A DNA stretch of 64,000 nucleotides, taken from contig NZ_CP114978.1 of assembly GCF_027498035.1 (NCBI RefSeq), positions 3,534,001-3,598,000 of the forward strand. Reading direction: 5' to 3'. A program made the position numbers and the translations under genes. The first letter of the stretch is position 1. Every line of letters begins with the position of its first letter. Positions 19,837 to 28,516 of this stretch are shown here, one piece after another. The notes beneath the pieces are model-generated. The model saw nothing but the letters and a program-made list of their open reading frames with translations, did not search any database and was not told the origin of the DNA. The stretch comes from Pseudoxanthomonas sp. (lineage in GTDB: Bacteria > Pseudomonadota > Gammaproteobacteria > Xanthomonadales > Xanthomonadaceae).

Positions 19837-19980
19837 ATGCCCCTGATGGCGGCGCCACATCGTGTATTCAGCGGCCTTCGTGTGCAGCGTCGGCCAGTTC
19901 GAGCTTCCTCACCAAGCGTCCATGACCTTCCGGAGCCTTTCGATGGCTTGCCGGGTGTTGTCGTGTGTCATCTCCAATGA
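19837..19980 (+). CDS. 47-codon leader ORF upstream of the autotransporter
   Basis: A complete short frame (MPLMAAPHRVFSGLRVQ... to ...VVVCHLQ) starts at an ATG preceded by AAGGAGG at 19825-19831, the best Shine-Dalgarno seen in this part of the window. It ends in TGA 13 bases before the autotransporter ATG. I recognise no family. The peptide is basic and Pro/Val-rich with no signal peptide or membrane segment. It may be a translated leader that couples to or regulates the downstream gene, or the remnant of another gene's start fused here by rearrangement. Whether it is expressed cannot be told from sequence alone. Confidence 0.45.
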   Translation: MPLMAAPHRVFSGLRVQRRPVRASSPSVHDLPEPFDGLPGVVVCHLQ

Positions 19981-19993
19981 AAAAGGAATTTTC

Positions 19994-22900
19994 ATGAATC
20001 GTATCTATCGGCTTGTCTTCAACCGTCAGTTGGGCGTGATGCAGGTGGCTTCGGAACTGGCCTGCTCCATGTCGGCTGGCGCGTCTGCCGGGAATCGAAG
20101 GAAGGCACCGTCGCTACGGCCATTCGCCCTATGCCTATTGCATGCGCTGTGGCTGGGATGCGCCGGTACGGCTTCCGCAGCCCAAGCGGTCGTTTTCAAT
20201 GGGGACGATCGTATTGATTCCGAGATCGTCTACAAGGATGGCTTCATCGTCGGGAGCGATGAGGCGGGAGCCCTGCGGATCGTTAATGGCGGTCACGTGA
20301 CAGCAGACCGGAGCCTGGTGGGCGAGCAAACGGGCGGTACCGGGACATTGACCATCGATGGACCAGATGCATTGCTGAAATTTCACAACAGCGCTTTCCA
20401 GTATGTTTCCGGCGCACTCGTGATCGGTAACGAGGGCACCGGCGCCCTTCAAGTTCTCAATGGGGGGCGTGCGGAGGAATTGTCGAATGGTCAGACAGTC
20501 TATTTTGCGCGGGCTGCAGGGTCATATGCCACCGCTTTGGTGGATGGCCAAGGCTCCTTATTGCAAGCCCACTATTTCAACCTCGGATATGCCGGCTCGG
20601 GTTCGGCCACCGTGAGCAGTGGCGGCCGGATCGTCTCAACCTCGGACAGCGCGACCAGTCTCGATATTGCCTATGCGGCAGGGAGTAACTTTGCGTTGAA
20701 CGTGTTGGGAGCGGGTTCGGAATTCTCTGCCAAGAACACGGTTGTCGTAGGACGAGGCGGCAATGGCGTGCTCGACGTGCGAGATGGCGCAGCTTTCCGC
20801 ACGACTGGCCAAATATGGGCCGGTCTCGAAGAGGGGGCATCTGGCGATATATCCGTGGACGGCGCTGGCTCGGTTTTGTCGGCGGGTCGTACGCTGGCCA
20901 TTGGACAGGGTGGCTCTGGGTCACTCAACGTGACCGGGAGCGCAAGCGTCGTCGCAGCGTCGCTGCAGTCTGGTTACGCGAGCGGGGCCACAGCGACGCT
21001 TATGGTGGATGGCGCTGGCTCCAGCATTTCGACCGGTACAGGAGATTTCTTGTTGGGCGTCGCCGGAACGGCTGACCTCGCCATCAGCAATGGCGGACGG
21101 GTCGAGGTCGGCGACCTGTTGATGGGGGATGGCAGAAACGCCAATGGGTCGATCGTGGTGGACGGTGCATCTAGCCAGCTCACCGCCAGTGGCGATGTCA
21201 CTGTTGGCAATAGCGGTAAGGCCACATTGGCGATCCGAAACGGAGGGCAGGTGTCCGCCGCATCCATGTTGCTCTCCAATGCGCTCATTACTGCAAGCGA
21301 TAACACGACCGGTAGCGTCACCGTGGACGGCCAGGGAAGTACCCTGACGATCGCCGATGACGGGCTGTTGACCGTGGGCGGTACGGGTAACGGAACCCTC
21401 GACATCACCAATGGCGGTCATGTCTCCGCCGGCGACTTGACGATCGGCGGAAATCGCAGCGGTTACAGGCCGAACAATGCGCTCACGATCAGTGGCGCAG
21501 GCAGCACGCTGGACGTCAAGCAGGAGCTGAGCGTTGGTGGCGGCACCAATGGGCGCCTTCAGGTCAGCGATGGTGCAAAGGTCGTGACGGGCACGTTGAC
21601 GCAGGAGGTCGGCAGTTTCGGTTCGGACACTTACTCGGGCGGCGTCATCGCCATTGAAGGCGGAGGGAGTCAACTGACTGCGGAAGACCTGCAGCTTCGC
21701 TCCCAGTTCACGTTGAAGGATGGTGCACAGGTATCAACCGACACCGTCACTTTCGAAAATACGAAACTCAAGGATGTCCAATCGACAGCCCTGATCACGG
21801 GGAGTGGTACGAGATTGGATGCAAGCGGCGAACTGAGCCTTTTCGGCCGGGTGAAAGTGGCCGATGGTGCGACAGTCACGGCCGGTTCAATGGAGTCGGG
21901 TTGGGAGGTCGCTGGATACCTTTCGCGCTCGGAACTTCAGGTCACTGGTGCGGGTTCATCCGTGCTGATCAAAGGCGACATCGTGTTGGGTGGGCAGCCC
22001 GCGCTTAATGACGGCAGCCTGGTGTTGACCGATGGGGGGCGGCTGGATTCGGGCAGCAATTCACTGCGACTCAACAGCAACACTTCGCTGGCCTTCGGTG
22101 CTGGCTTCGATACAACGCTTTCCGGTACCGGCGGTAGCCTGCAGCTCGCCGAGGCGCAGGCCAGCGGCGAGCTGGATGGCGATGACGTGATTACCTTTAG
22201 CGGCACCGGCCTGCTGGCGCTGAACCACACGAGCGACGATCTAATCTTGGCCAACACGCTTGTCAGCGCCGCCTACAATACCAGCGCGTCCACTTCCGGC
22301 CAGATCTTGGCCAATGCGGGTGCCACGCAGCTGACCGGCGACCTGCATGCATTCAACGGCGACATCAACGTCCAGGGCGGGACCCTGGTAATCAATAGCG
22401 ATCTCAATACGCTGCCGGCGAACTACAACATCGACTCAACCATCGGCAAGAGTTATCAGGAGATCTCCGTTGGTGGAAACGGCAGGTTGGTCCTCAACAG
22501 CAACGTTGGCTATCAGTGGCAGTACAACGCTAGCGGTATCGTGACCGTGGGATCGACCAGTGTCACCGTCCGGGGCGATGCCGCTGGTGAGGCGCCGGTG
22601 TTCGCTGGCAATGGCAGCGTCACCGGCGAAGTCAGGGTCGGCGATGGTGGCGTGATTTCACCGGGCGATGGGGACGTGGGGACGCTTGTCATCAAGGGGG
22701 ATCTGTATTTCACCGGAGTGACTGTCGAACGACCCGGTGTTTTTGCCGTGGATGTCCGAGGCGATGGCTCCAGCGACCAGCTCCAGGTGTCCGGCATCAC
22801 CTATCTGCACGATCCCAATTACACGAACCCGAATCCATCCAAGGTGCAGGTCACCGCACTCGATCCGGCCACCAGTTACCAGAACGGCCAGACCTACACG

Positions 22901-24643
22901 GTGTTGCATGCCGATGGCGGCATCAAGGGCACCTTCGACACAGTGACTTCGCAGTCGGCCTTCCTGACGCCCACGCTCACCTACACGGCCAACGACGTGG
23001 TGCTGGGTATTGCCTTGAGCACAGCCAACCTGCCGGTGACGGTAGGCAACGGTCAGACGCTGTCCGGCAATGGCAGCTATGGCACCACCCAGGTGCTGTC
23101 TGGCGGCACGCTCTCGCCTGGAACCGCTGACGCCCGGATCGGCGCGCTGCAGTTCAACGGCGATCTGTCCTTCGCCGCCGGGTCGTTTTATGACGTGGAT
23201 GTCAAGGGCACCAACGCCAGCGCGTCCGCGTCCTCGATCCGGGCCGCCGCGGTGTCCACGGTCAATGACCTGGTCAACGTCACCGGCAAGGCCACGCTGG
23301 ATGGCGGCACCGTGCGGGTCACTGCGCTGGATCCGCAAACCAGCTACCAGGATGGCCATGCCTACACCATCGTCCATGCCGATGGCGGGGTCAGTGGGAC
23401 CTTCGCCGGTTCGGCGAGCCGTTCGGCCTTCCTGACCACCAAACTGTCCTATACGGCCAACGACGTGGTGCTGGGCATCGGCCTGGTGGCCACGGGCGGC
23501 GAGGACCCCGGCACGCCTGGGATTCCTGGCACCCCGGGCACCGGCCTGCCGCCGCCGATCTTTGAGACCGTGGCGACCACCCGCAACCAGTACAACGCCG
23601 CGCTGGCACTGGATACCTTGCCGCAGTCCGGCGAAGCACTGGCCCTGTACAACAATCTGCTGCTGCTCGACGCCGAGCAGGCCCGCACGGCGTTCGGCAG
23701 CCTGTCTGGTGAAGTCCACACCGCGGCCCGTGCCGCGCTGCTGGAAGATCGTTTCCTGCGGGATGGCGTGAACCAGCGCCTCTCCGGCCAGGTGACGGGC
23801 ATGGCGGAGGACGGGTTCGGCGTCTGGGTGGCCGGCAACGGAAGCTCGGGCCATATCGATGGCGATGCCAACGCCGCGCGCATCGAAGGTCAGCGCCAGG
23901 GGCTGATGGGCGGCGTGGACTGGACCCTGGGCGAAGACACGGTCCTGGGCGTGGTGGCTGGCAACGAAGACATCACCCAGCGCGTGCGGCAGTGGCAATC
24001 CAAAGCTGACATTGATGCCACGGAAGTCGGGCTGTATGCCGCGACCCGTCTGGGTGCGCTGTTCCTGCGTGGCGGAGTGAACTACGCAGACTATGATGTC
24101 GATACCGCGCGCCAGGCCGTGGTTGGCACCTCGATCAACCAGTCCATCGGTGCCAGCTACGATGCCCACGCCCTCACGGTCTACGCCGAAGGCGGCTGGG
24201 CCTTCAGCTGGGACACGTTGACCCTGACCCCCTACGTGGCCCTGGCCCACACGCGCCTGGAAACCGACGATGCCACCGAAGCTGGCGGCAGCACCGCGCT
24301 GGTCGTTGCCAAGAGCAAGGACGAACTGCTGACCAGCACCGCCGGTGTGCGTGCTGCCTGGGACATCAGCGGTGGACAGGTCGATGGTGCGATCGTCACG
24401 GCAGGCCTGGCCTGGCAGAACGCTTCGGGTGAACTGAAGGCTGACAGCCGGGCGCGCTTTGCCGCAGGCGGGGACGCCTTCACCGTGTATGGCACGCCGC
24501 TGGCGCGTAACGTGGCCATCGCCGAACTGGGCGTGGGCGTGAACACCGGCGCCAATGCTCGGCTGTCGCTGTCGGCGCAGGGTCGTGCTGGTGATGGCCA
24601 GCGCGAGGTGGGTGCGCAGCTCAACTGGGCCTGGAAATTCTGA
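19994..24643 (+). CDS. Type Va autotransporter with T5SS/PEP-CTERM-type repeats
   Basis: This 1549-residue protein has an extended signal peptide region (MNRIYRLVFNRQLG, residues 1-24), a signal peptide ending near residue 62 (GTASA), a long passenger, a Pro/Gly linker near residues 1170-1185, and a C-terminal 12-strand-type autotransporter barrel from about residue 1270 ending in WAWKF. The passenger repeats 'VdGaGS...l.vG..g.G.L.i..GG.v' units, as in beta-helical T5SS/PEP-CTERM-associated repeats, then two longer tandem modules. The start is supported by AAGGA six bases upstream and by the extended signal. It is probably a surface adhesin. Third codon positions in the first 2 kb look more AT-rich than the flanks, suggesting transfer or fast evolution. 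Confidence 0.92.
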   Translation: MNRIYRLVFNRQLGVMQVASELACSMSAGASAGNRRKAPSLRPFALCLLHALWLGCAGTASAAQAVVFNGDDRIDSEIVYKDGFIVGSDEAGALRIVNGGHVTADRSLVGEQTGGTGTLTIDGPDALLKFHNSAFQYVSGALVIGNEGTGALQVLNGGRAEELSNGQTVYFARAAGSYATALVDGQGSLLQAHYFNLGYAGSGSATVSSGGRIVSTSDSATSLDIAYAAGSNFALNVLGAGSEFSAKNTVVVGRGGNGVLDVRDGAAFRTTGQIWAGLEEGASGDISVDGAGSVLSAGRTLAIGQGGSGSLNVTGSASVVAASLQSGYASGATATLMVDGAGSSISTGTGDFLLGVAGTADLAISNGGRVEVGDLLMGDGRNANGSIVVDGASSQLTASGDVTVGNSGKATLAIRNGGQVSAASMLLSNALITASDNTTGSVTVDGQGSTLTIADDGLLTVGGTGNGTLDITNGGHVSAGDLTIGGNRSGYRPNNALTISGAGSTLDVKQELSVGGGTNGRLQVSDGAKVVTGTLTQEVGSFGSDTYSGGVIAIEGGGSQLTAEDLQLRSQFTLKDGAQVSTDTVTFENTKLKDVQSTALITGSGTRLDASGELSLFGRVKVADGATVTAGSMESGWEVAGYLSRSELQVTGAGSSVLIKGDIVLGGQPALNDGSLVLTDGGRLDSGSNSLRLNSNTSLAFGAGFDTTLSGTGGSLQLAEAQASGELDGDDVITFSGTGLLALNHTSDDLILANTLVSAAYNTSASTSGQILANAGATQLTGDLHAFNGDINVQGGTLVINSDLNTLPANYNIDSTIGKSYQEISVGGNGRLVLNSNVGYQWQYNASGIVTVGSTSVTVRGDAAGEAPVFAGNGSVTGEVRVGDGGVISPGDGDVGTLVIKGDLYFTGVTVERPGVFAVDVRGDGSSDQLQVSGITYLHDPNYTNPNPSKVQVTALDPATSYQNGQTYTVLHADGGIKGTFDTVTSQSAFLTPTLTYTANDVVLGIALSTANLPVTVGNGQTLSGNGSYGTTQVLSGGTLSPGTADARIGALQFNGDLSFAAGSFYDVDVKGTNASASASSIRAAAVSTVNDLVNVTGKATLDGGTVRVTALDPQTSYQDGHAYTIVHADGGVSGTFAGSASRSAFLTTKLSYTANDVVLGIGLVATGGEDPGTPGIPGTPGTGLPPPIFETVATTRNQYNAALALDTLPQSGEALALYNNLLLLDAEQARTAFGSLSGEVHTAARAALLEDRFLRDGVNQRLSGQVTGMAEDGFGVWVAGNGSSGHIDGDANAARIEGQRQGLMGGVDWTLGEDTVLGVVAGNEDITQRVRQWQSKADIDATEVGLYAATRLGALFLRGGVNYADYDVDTARQAVVGTSINQSIGASYDAHALTVYAEGGWAFSWDTLTLTPYVALAHTRLETDDATEAGGSTALVVAKSKDELLTSTAGVRAAWDISGGQVDGAIVTAGLAWQNASGELKADSRARFAAGGDAFTVYGTPLARNVAIAELGVGVNTGANARLSLSAQGRAGDGQREVGAQLNWAWKF
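20280..21560 (+). repeat. Degenerate passenger repeats of the autotransporter
   Basis: Roughly 60-residue units recur with phrases such as VDGAGSxxS, LAIGQGGSGSLNV, VTVGNSGKATLAI and LTVGGTGNGTLDITNGGHV. The DNA is diverged, so these are protein-level repeats predicted to stack as beta-helix rungs. The exact unit count is not resolved by eye. Confidence 0.7.
22590..23490 (+). repeat. Tandem duplicated passenger module
   Basis: Two modules of about 150 residues follow each other. Each runs from GNGS-type glycine turns through GGxxSPG and a DVxG strand to VTALDPxTSYQ(N/D)G, HADGG, GTF, SAFL and YTANDVVLGI. The second half of each module is clearly alike at both protein and DNA level (22850-23020 against 23317-23490), pointing to a relatively recent duplication. 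Confidence 0.8.
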
Positions 24644-24673
24644 TCGACACTGGTTTCAGCGCTGCATGAACAC

Positions 24674-24706
24674 ACCCGCGGGATGAAGATCCCGCGGGTT
24701 TTTTTG
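24674..24706 (+). terminator. Intrinsic terminator after the autotransporter
   Basis: ACCCGCGGGAT (24674-24684) pairs perfectly with ATCCCGCGGGT (24689-24699) over the loop GAAG and is followed by a run of T, an 11-pair stem. A second, weaker inverted repeat GCCAGTGA (24721-24728) / TCACTGGC (24745-24752) lies just beyond it. Confidence 0.92.
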
Positions 24707-24838
24707 GGGTGAAACGGCATGCCAGTGACGCACGCGCATGGAGTTCACTGGCGCTGTGGAGGCAGAGCCCAGCGCGCGATGGCACAACCTGCAACGCAGC
24801 GTGCGTCTTTCGCCATGGAACGTGCACACGGGGTAGGC

Positions 24839-24844
24839 GACAAT
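24839..24844 (+). promoter_or_regulatory. -10-like GACAAT six bases before the DUF454 GTG
   Basis: GACAAT ends six bases before the GTG at 24851, so transcription would start at or next to the start codon. This fits the leaderless pattern seen before lptM, ubiE and ybeD. Confidence 0.35.
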
Positions 24845-24850
24845 ATCGGG

Positions 24851-25276
24851 GTGGAAACACCACTTCCCCCCGATGTCTCGCCGCCGCCCAGTCGATTTCG
24901 CTGGGCGTGGTGGTTGCTGGCCTGGATCAGCCTGATCCTGGGCGTGGTGGGGATGTTCCTGCCGGTGATGCCGACCACGGTGTTCATCCTGATCGCGGCG
25001 TTTGCGGCCTCGCGTGGGTCGGAAAAACTGCACCGTGCGCTGCTGTCGCACCGGCATTTCGGCCCGCTGATCCAGGATTGGCACGCCCACGGCGCGGTGC
25101 CGCGCCACGCCAAGTGGCTGGCGACCTGGACCATGCTGGCCAGCGCGGTGTTCACCGTGACCGTGATGGCCATTTTCGCCAGCCATCACTGGTGGATGTC
25201 GGCGTTGCCGGTGATCTGCATGGCTGCGGTCGTGGTCTGGCTGTGGCAACGTCCCGAGCCACCCCGCGCCGATTGA
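24851..25276 (+). CDS. DUF454 family inner-membrane protein (YbaN-like)
   Basis: From GTG at 24851 the protein has 141 residues. The DUF454 pattern is present: a first membrane helix with GVVGMFLPVMPTTVFILIAAF, a cytoplasmic ASRGSEKLHRALLSHRHFGPLI segment, then two more hydrophobic segments near the C-terminus. Function of the family (YbaN in E. coli) is not established. Earlier in-frame ATGs exist at 24779 and 24815, but they would add a hydrophilic extension not typical of the family, and a -10-like GACAAT sits just before the GTG. The start is the least certain part of this call. Confidence 0.8.
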   Translation: METPLPPDVSPPPSRFRWAWWLLAWISLILGVVGMFLPVMPTTVFILIAAFAASRGSEKLHRALLSHRHFGPLIQDWHAHGAVPRHAKWLATWTMLASAVFTVTVMAIFASHHWWMSALPVICMAAVVVWLWQRPEPPRAD

Positions 25277-25337
25277 ATGGCACGCACCGCAGGCTGAACC
25301 TGGGCGTGGCGCTGGTCAGGCCGACACGGCCACTCGC

Positions 25338-25343
25338 TATACT
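25338..25343 (+). promoter_or_regulatory. -10 TATACT immediately before lptM
   Basis: TATACT is one base from consensus and ends six bases before the lptM ATG, so transcription would start at the A of the start codon or beside it. No Shine-Dalgarno precedes the ATG, consistent with a leaderless mRNA. A possible -35 is TGGTCA at 25313-25318. Confidence 0.5.
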
Positions 25344-25349
25344 CGCCGC

Positions 25350-25607
25350 ATGAAGACCGTATCGCGACTGGCGCTCTCGTGCGCCGCGCTGCTGGCGCTG
25401 TCCGCCTGTGGCAACAAGGGCCCGCTGGTGCTTCCGGAAAAGCCGGCGCCGGTGACGACACCCGCGTCGGCCACGCCGGCGGCGGGCGAGCAGGGCGCGA
25501 CGCCGCCTGTCCAGGTCGAGTCGAACGACACGACCACCGCGCCGACCTCCGATGACGAAGCTGCTGACAAGGCCATCGATGACGGCGGTACGGGCGGGGA
25601 TGACTGA
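25350..25607 (+). CDS. lptM: LptM-type lipoprotein (YifL family)
   Basis: The 85-residue product has a lipoprotein signal (residues 1-19) with lipobox LSAC and the LptM hallmark CGNKGPLVLP straight after the lipidated cysteine. In E. coli LptM (formerly YifL) stabilises the LptD-LptE outer-membrane complex and promotes LptD disulfide formation. The rest is a disordered Pro/Thr/Asp-rich tail, longer than in E. coli. As in E. coli, it lies directly before dapF, overlapping it by eight bases. Only the N-terminal motif is conserved, so function is inferred from that motif and synteny. Confidence 0.82.
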   Translation: MKTVSRLALSCAALLALSACGNKGPLVLPEKPAPVTTPASATPAAGEQGATPPVQVESNDTTTAPTSDDEAADKAIDDGGTGGDD

Positions 25608-26442
25608 GCCCGCCGCACTGCGGTTCTCCAAGATGCACGGCGCGGGCAACGACTTCGTCGTGCTGGACCTGCGCGGTGGCCAGCCGGCGCCTGGCGCCGC
25701 CCTGGCCGCACAACTGGCCGACCGCCACACCGGCGTGGGCTGCGACCAGATCCTGACCATCGAGGCCCCGCGCGATCCCGGTTCGGTGGCGTCGTATCGC
25801 ATCTGGAACTCGGATGGCTCGGCCGCTGGCCAGTGCGGTAACGGCGCGCGCTGCGTGGCGGCCTGGCTGGTGCGCGATGGCGTGGCCGGCAACGGCGATT
25901 TCCAGATGGACAGCCCGGCCGGGACCCATCAGGTGCAACGCACGGACGCAGGCTTTGCCGTGGCGATGGGCGTGCCGCGCTGGGCGCCGGCGCAGATCCC
26001 GCTGGTGGGGTTTCCCGCAGCGCAACCTGCCTACACGGTGACGCTGGGCGATGCGCCGGTGACGTTCGGTGCGGTGTCGATGGGCAACCCGCATGCGGTG
26101 GTGCAGGTGGCCGATGTCGCCAGCGCGCCGGTGCTGGCGCTTGGCCCTGCACTGCAGGCGCACGCGGCGTTCCCGGAATCGGTGAACGTGGGCTTCGCTC
26201 AGGTCATTTCGCGCCAGCGCATCGCGCTGCGCGTCTACGAGCGCGGCGTCGGCGAAACCCTGGCCTGCGGCAGTGGCGCCTGTGCCGCCGCGGTCGTGCT
26301 GATGCGTGCCGGCCTGGTCGAACGCAGCGTCTCGGTCGCGCTGCCTGGCGGCACCTTGCAGATCGACTGGCCCGACGACAGCGCCGAAGTGGTGATGTCC
26401 GGGCCGGCCACATTCGTATTCGAAGGAGCGTGGACCCCATGA
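25600..26442 (+). CDS. dapF: Diaminopimelate epimerase DapF
   Basis: DapF converts LL- to meso-diaminopimelate, the step before peptidoglycan crosslinker use and lysine synthesis. From the ATG at 25600 the protein is 280 residues. The two catalytic cysteines are Cys79 in GQCGNGARC and Cys223 in ACGSGACAA; KMHGAGNDFVVLD near the N-terminus is the substrate-binding signature. The start is preceded by GGGCGGGG and overlaps lptM by eight bases; a longer frame would add residues not seen in the family. The stop overlaps the DUF484 start by four bases, giving the familiar dapF-DUF484-xerC operon. Confidence 0.96.
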   Translation: MTEPAALRFSKMHGAGNDFVVLDLRGGQPAPGAALAAQLADRHTGVGCDQILTIEAPRDPGSVASYRIWNSDGSAAGQCGNGARCVAAWLVRDGVAGNGDFQMDSPAGTHQVQRTDAGFAVAMGVPRWAPAQIPLVGFPAAQPAYTVTLGDAPVTFGAVSMGNPHAVVQVADVASAPVLALGPALQAHAAFPESVNVGFAQVISRQRIALRVYERGVGETLACGSGACAAAVVLMRAGLVERSVSVALPGGTLQIDWPDDSAEVVMSGPATFVFEGAWTP

Positions 26443-27122
26443 GTGAAGTCACCGAAAAACTCGGCGCGCACGAAGTCGCCGCCTGGCTGCGTCGGCACCC
26501 CACTTTCCTGCAACAGTTCCCGGACCTGGCGCTGACCCTGGTAGTGCCGCGCGAGGAAGGTCCGACCGCCTCGCTGGCCAGCTACCAGTTGGACGTGCTG
26601 CGCGACAAGAACCGTGAACTTTCGCGCCGGCTGGGCGAACTGTCGTCCAATGCGCTGGAGAACGAGCGGCTAGCCGTGCGCGTGCACCAGCTCACCCTGG
26701 CGCTGATGCGCCAGGACAGCCGCGCCGCGACACTCTCCGCGATGGCCGCCTCGCTGGAAGAGGATTTCCACGGCGACCTGGTTCGCATCGTGGTGCTGGG
26801 GCCGATGCCGCCGGAACTGGCCGATGCACCGTGGCTGCAGGCCATGTCCGCCGACAGTTCGCACCTGGTGCCGTTCCGCGATTGCCTGGCCGACGGCGAG
26901 CCGATCTGCGGCCGCCTGCAGCCGCAGAAGAACGCCCTGCTGTACGCCTCGCAGGCCGACGAAGTGGCGTCTTCGGCGCTGCTGCCGTTGCCGGGCATCG
27001 GCCTGGTCGCGGTGGGCAGCCGTGACGGCAACCGGTTCTATCCCGGCATGGGCACGCTGTTCCTGCGCATGATGGGCGAGTCGCTGGCGGCGGCGCTGAA
27101 GCGGTTCGATCCAGCGGGCTGA
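26439..27122 (+). CDS. DUF484 family protein
   Basis: The 227-residue product matches DUF484 (YigA in E. coli): an N-terminal helix pair with VAAWLRRHPTFLQQFPDL, a coiled coil at about residues 48-80, then a GAF-like domain ending GTLFLRMMGESLAAAL. The function is not established; its constant place between dapF and xerC suggests a link to cell-wall or chromosome-dimer steps. ATG at 26439 is chosen over GTG at 26430 because GGAG at 26425-26428 is correctly spaced only for the ATG and because it gives an ATGA overlap with dapF. Confidence 0.9.
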   Translation: MSEVTEKLGAHEVAAWLRRHPTFLQQFPDLALTLVVPREEGPTASLASYQLDVLRDKNRELSRRLGELSSNALENERLAVRVHQLTLALMRQDSRAATLSAMAASLEEDFHGDLVRIVVLGPMPPELADAPWLQAMSADSSHLVPFRDCLADGEPICGRLQPQKNALLYASQADEVASSALLPLPGIGLVAVGSRDGNRFYPGMGTLFLRMMGESLAAALKRFDPAG

Positions 27123-27129
27123 TCCGGAC

Positions 27130-27507
27130 ATGTTCACGCGCCTCTGGGTCCTGTGTTCCATTGCGCTTTTCCGGCTCTGGCCCTTGCTGGCGCTCTGGCT
27201 CTACGCGCGCCATCACGCGATCGCGCCGATGGCGTGGCCGGCGGCATTCGGCCTGACGCTGCTGCTCCTGGTGATTGCGCAGGTCAGCGCTGCGCGCTGT
27301 TCCAGTGAGCAGTTGCCGCATACGCACGGCCTGTTCGTGATCGGCGCGGCGATGAGCACCGGCTGGAGCTACCTCGACCTGATGCTGGTGCCGCTGTCGG
27401 TGACGCTGGCGCTGTGCCTGACCGTCCTGCTGGCGCTGCTGCCTGGTGCCCCGGCGCGCTACTTCTCGCTGGTCAAGCGCGTGGCTGATCATCGGATGCA
27501 GCAGTGA
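27130..27507 (+). CDS. Hypothetical inner-membrane protein in the dapF-xerC operon
   Basis: I do not recognise this 125-residue protein. It has three or four hydrophobic segments (about residues 8-26, 34-55, 68-82 and 82-106) and short polar ends, so it is an integral inner-membrane protein. It starts seven bases after the DUF484 stop and ends 15 bases before xerC, so it is almost surely in the same transcript. E. coli has no gene at this position, so it is a lineage-specific addition to the operon. Confidence 0.7.
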   Translation: MFTRLWVLCSIALFRLWPLLALWLYARHHAIAPMAWPAAFGLTLLLLVIAQVSAARCSSEQLPHTHGLFVIGAAMSTGWSYLDLMLVPLSVTLALCLTVLLALLPGAPARYFSLVKRVADHRMQQ

Positions 27508-27522
27508 CTGGCGCCGTGGCCC

Positions 27523-28410
27523 ATGTCCACCGTTGAAGCTTTCCTGTCGCACCTGCAGGTCGAACGGCAGATGTCCGCGCATACGCTCGATGCGTATCGC
27601 CGCGACCTGACGGCGCTGCAGCACTGGGCCGATGCCCAGCAGCTGCCCGCGCTGGCTGAGCTGCAGATCGACCAGCTGCGCGGCTTCATCGCCAGCGGCC
27701 ATCGCCAGGGACTGGCGCCCAAGAGCCTGCAGCGGCGGCTGTCGGCCTGCCGGAGTTTCTACAACTGGCTGCTCAAGCACGGGCGCATCAGTGCCAGTCC
27801 GGTTGCCGGTCTGCGCGCGCCCAAGGCGCCGCGCAAGCTGCCACAGGTGCTCGATGCCGACGAGGCGGTGCAGCTGGTCGAAGTGCCCACCGACGCACCA
27901 CTGGGCCTGCGCGACCGCGCCCTGCTGGAGTTGTTCTATTCCTCGGGCTTGCGCCTGAGCGAACTGTGTGGGCTGCGTTGGGGCGATCTGGATCTGGCCG
28001 ATGGCGTGGTCACGGTGCTGGGCAAGGGCCGCAAGCAGCGGCTCGTGCCGGTCGGCTCGCATGCGAAGAAAGCGCTGATCGAATGGCGCGAAGAGAAACC
28101 TGCCGCTGACACCGCGCAGGTCTTCCCCGGGCGCGGTGGCGGTCCGATTTCGCAGCGTGCGGTGCAGCTGCGGATCAAGGCGCTGGCGCAGCGGCAGGGG
28201 CTGTTCAAGCACGTGCATCCGCATATGCTGCGGCACAGTTTCGCCAGCCACATCCTTGAGTCATCCGGCGATCTGCGCGGCGTGCAGGAACTGCTCGGCC
28301 ATGCCGACATCGCCACGACCCAGATCTACACGCACCTGGATTTCCAGCACCTGGCCAAGGTCTACGACGGCGCGCATCCGCGGGCCAAGCGCAAGCCGGG
28401 CGTGGGCTGA
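27523..28410 (+). CDS. xerC: Tyrosine recombinase XerC
   Basis: XerC acts with XerD at the dif site to resolve chromosome dimers during division. The protein is 295 residues: an N-terminal SAM-like DNA-binding domain (FLSHLQVERQMSAHTLDAY onward) and a catalytic domain with Arg144 in SSGLRLSELCGLRWGD, a Lys in GKGRKQRLVP, His234 and Arg237 in HMLRHSFASHIL, His260 in LLGHADIATTQ, and the nucleophile Tyr269. Length and the dapF-DUF484 context mark it as XerC rather than XerD. No dif site is seen in this window. Confidence 0.96.
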   Translation: MSTVEAFLSHLQVERQMSAHTLDAYRRDLTALQHWADAQQLPALAELQIDQLRGFIASGHRQGLAPKSLQRRLSACRSFYNWLLKHGRISASPVAGLRAPKAPRKLPQVLDADEAVQLVEVPTDAPLGLRDRALLELFYSSGLRLSELCGLRWGDLDLADGVVTVLGKGRKQRLVPVGSHAKKALIEWREEKPAADTAQVFPGRGGGPISQRAVQLRIKALAQRQGLFKHVHPHMLRHSFASHILESSGDLRGVQELLGHADIATTQIYTHLDFQHLAKVYDGAHPRAKRKPGVG

Positions 28411-28516
28411 CAGGACTGACGTAACGGCTGCTTGCCTGGCAGTCGTGTCCGAAAACGGCGAGCGCCCGAACCACGCGGCGCCGAAGCTGTGTCCTTTCAT
28501 CGAACGGGATTACGGC

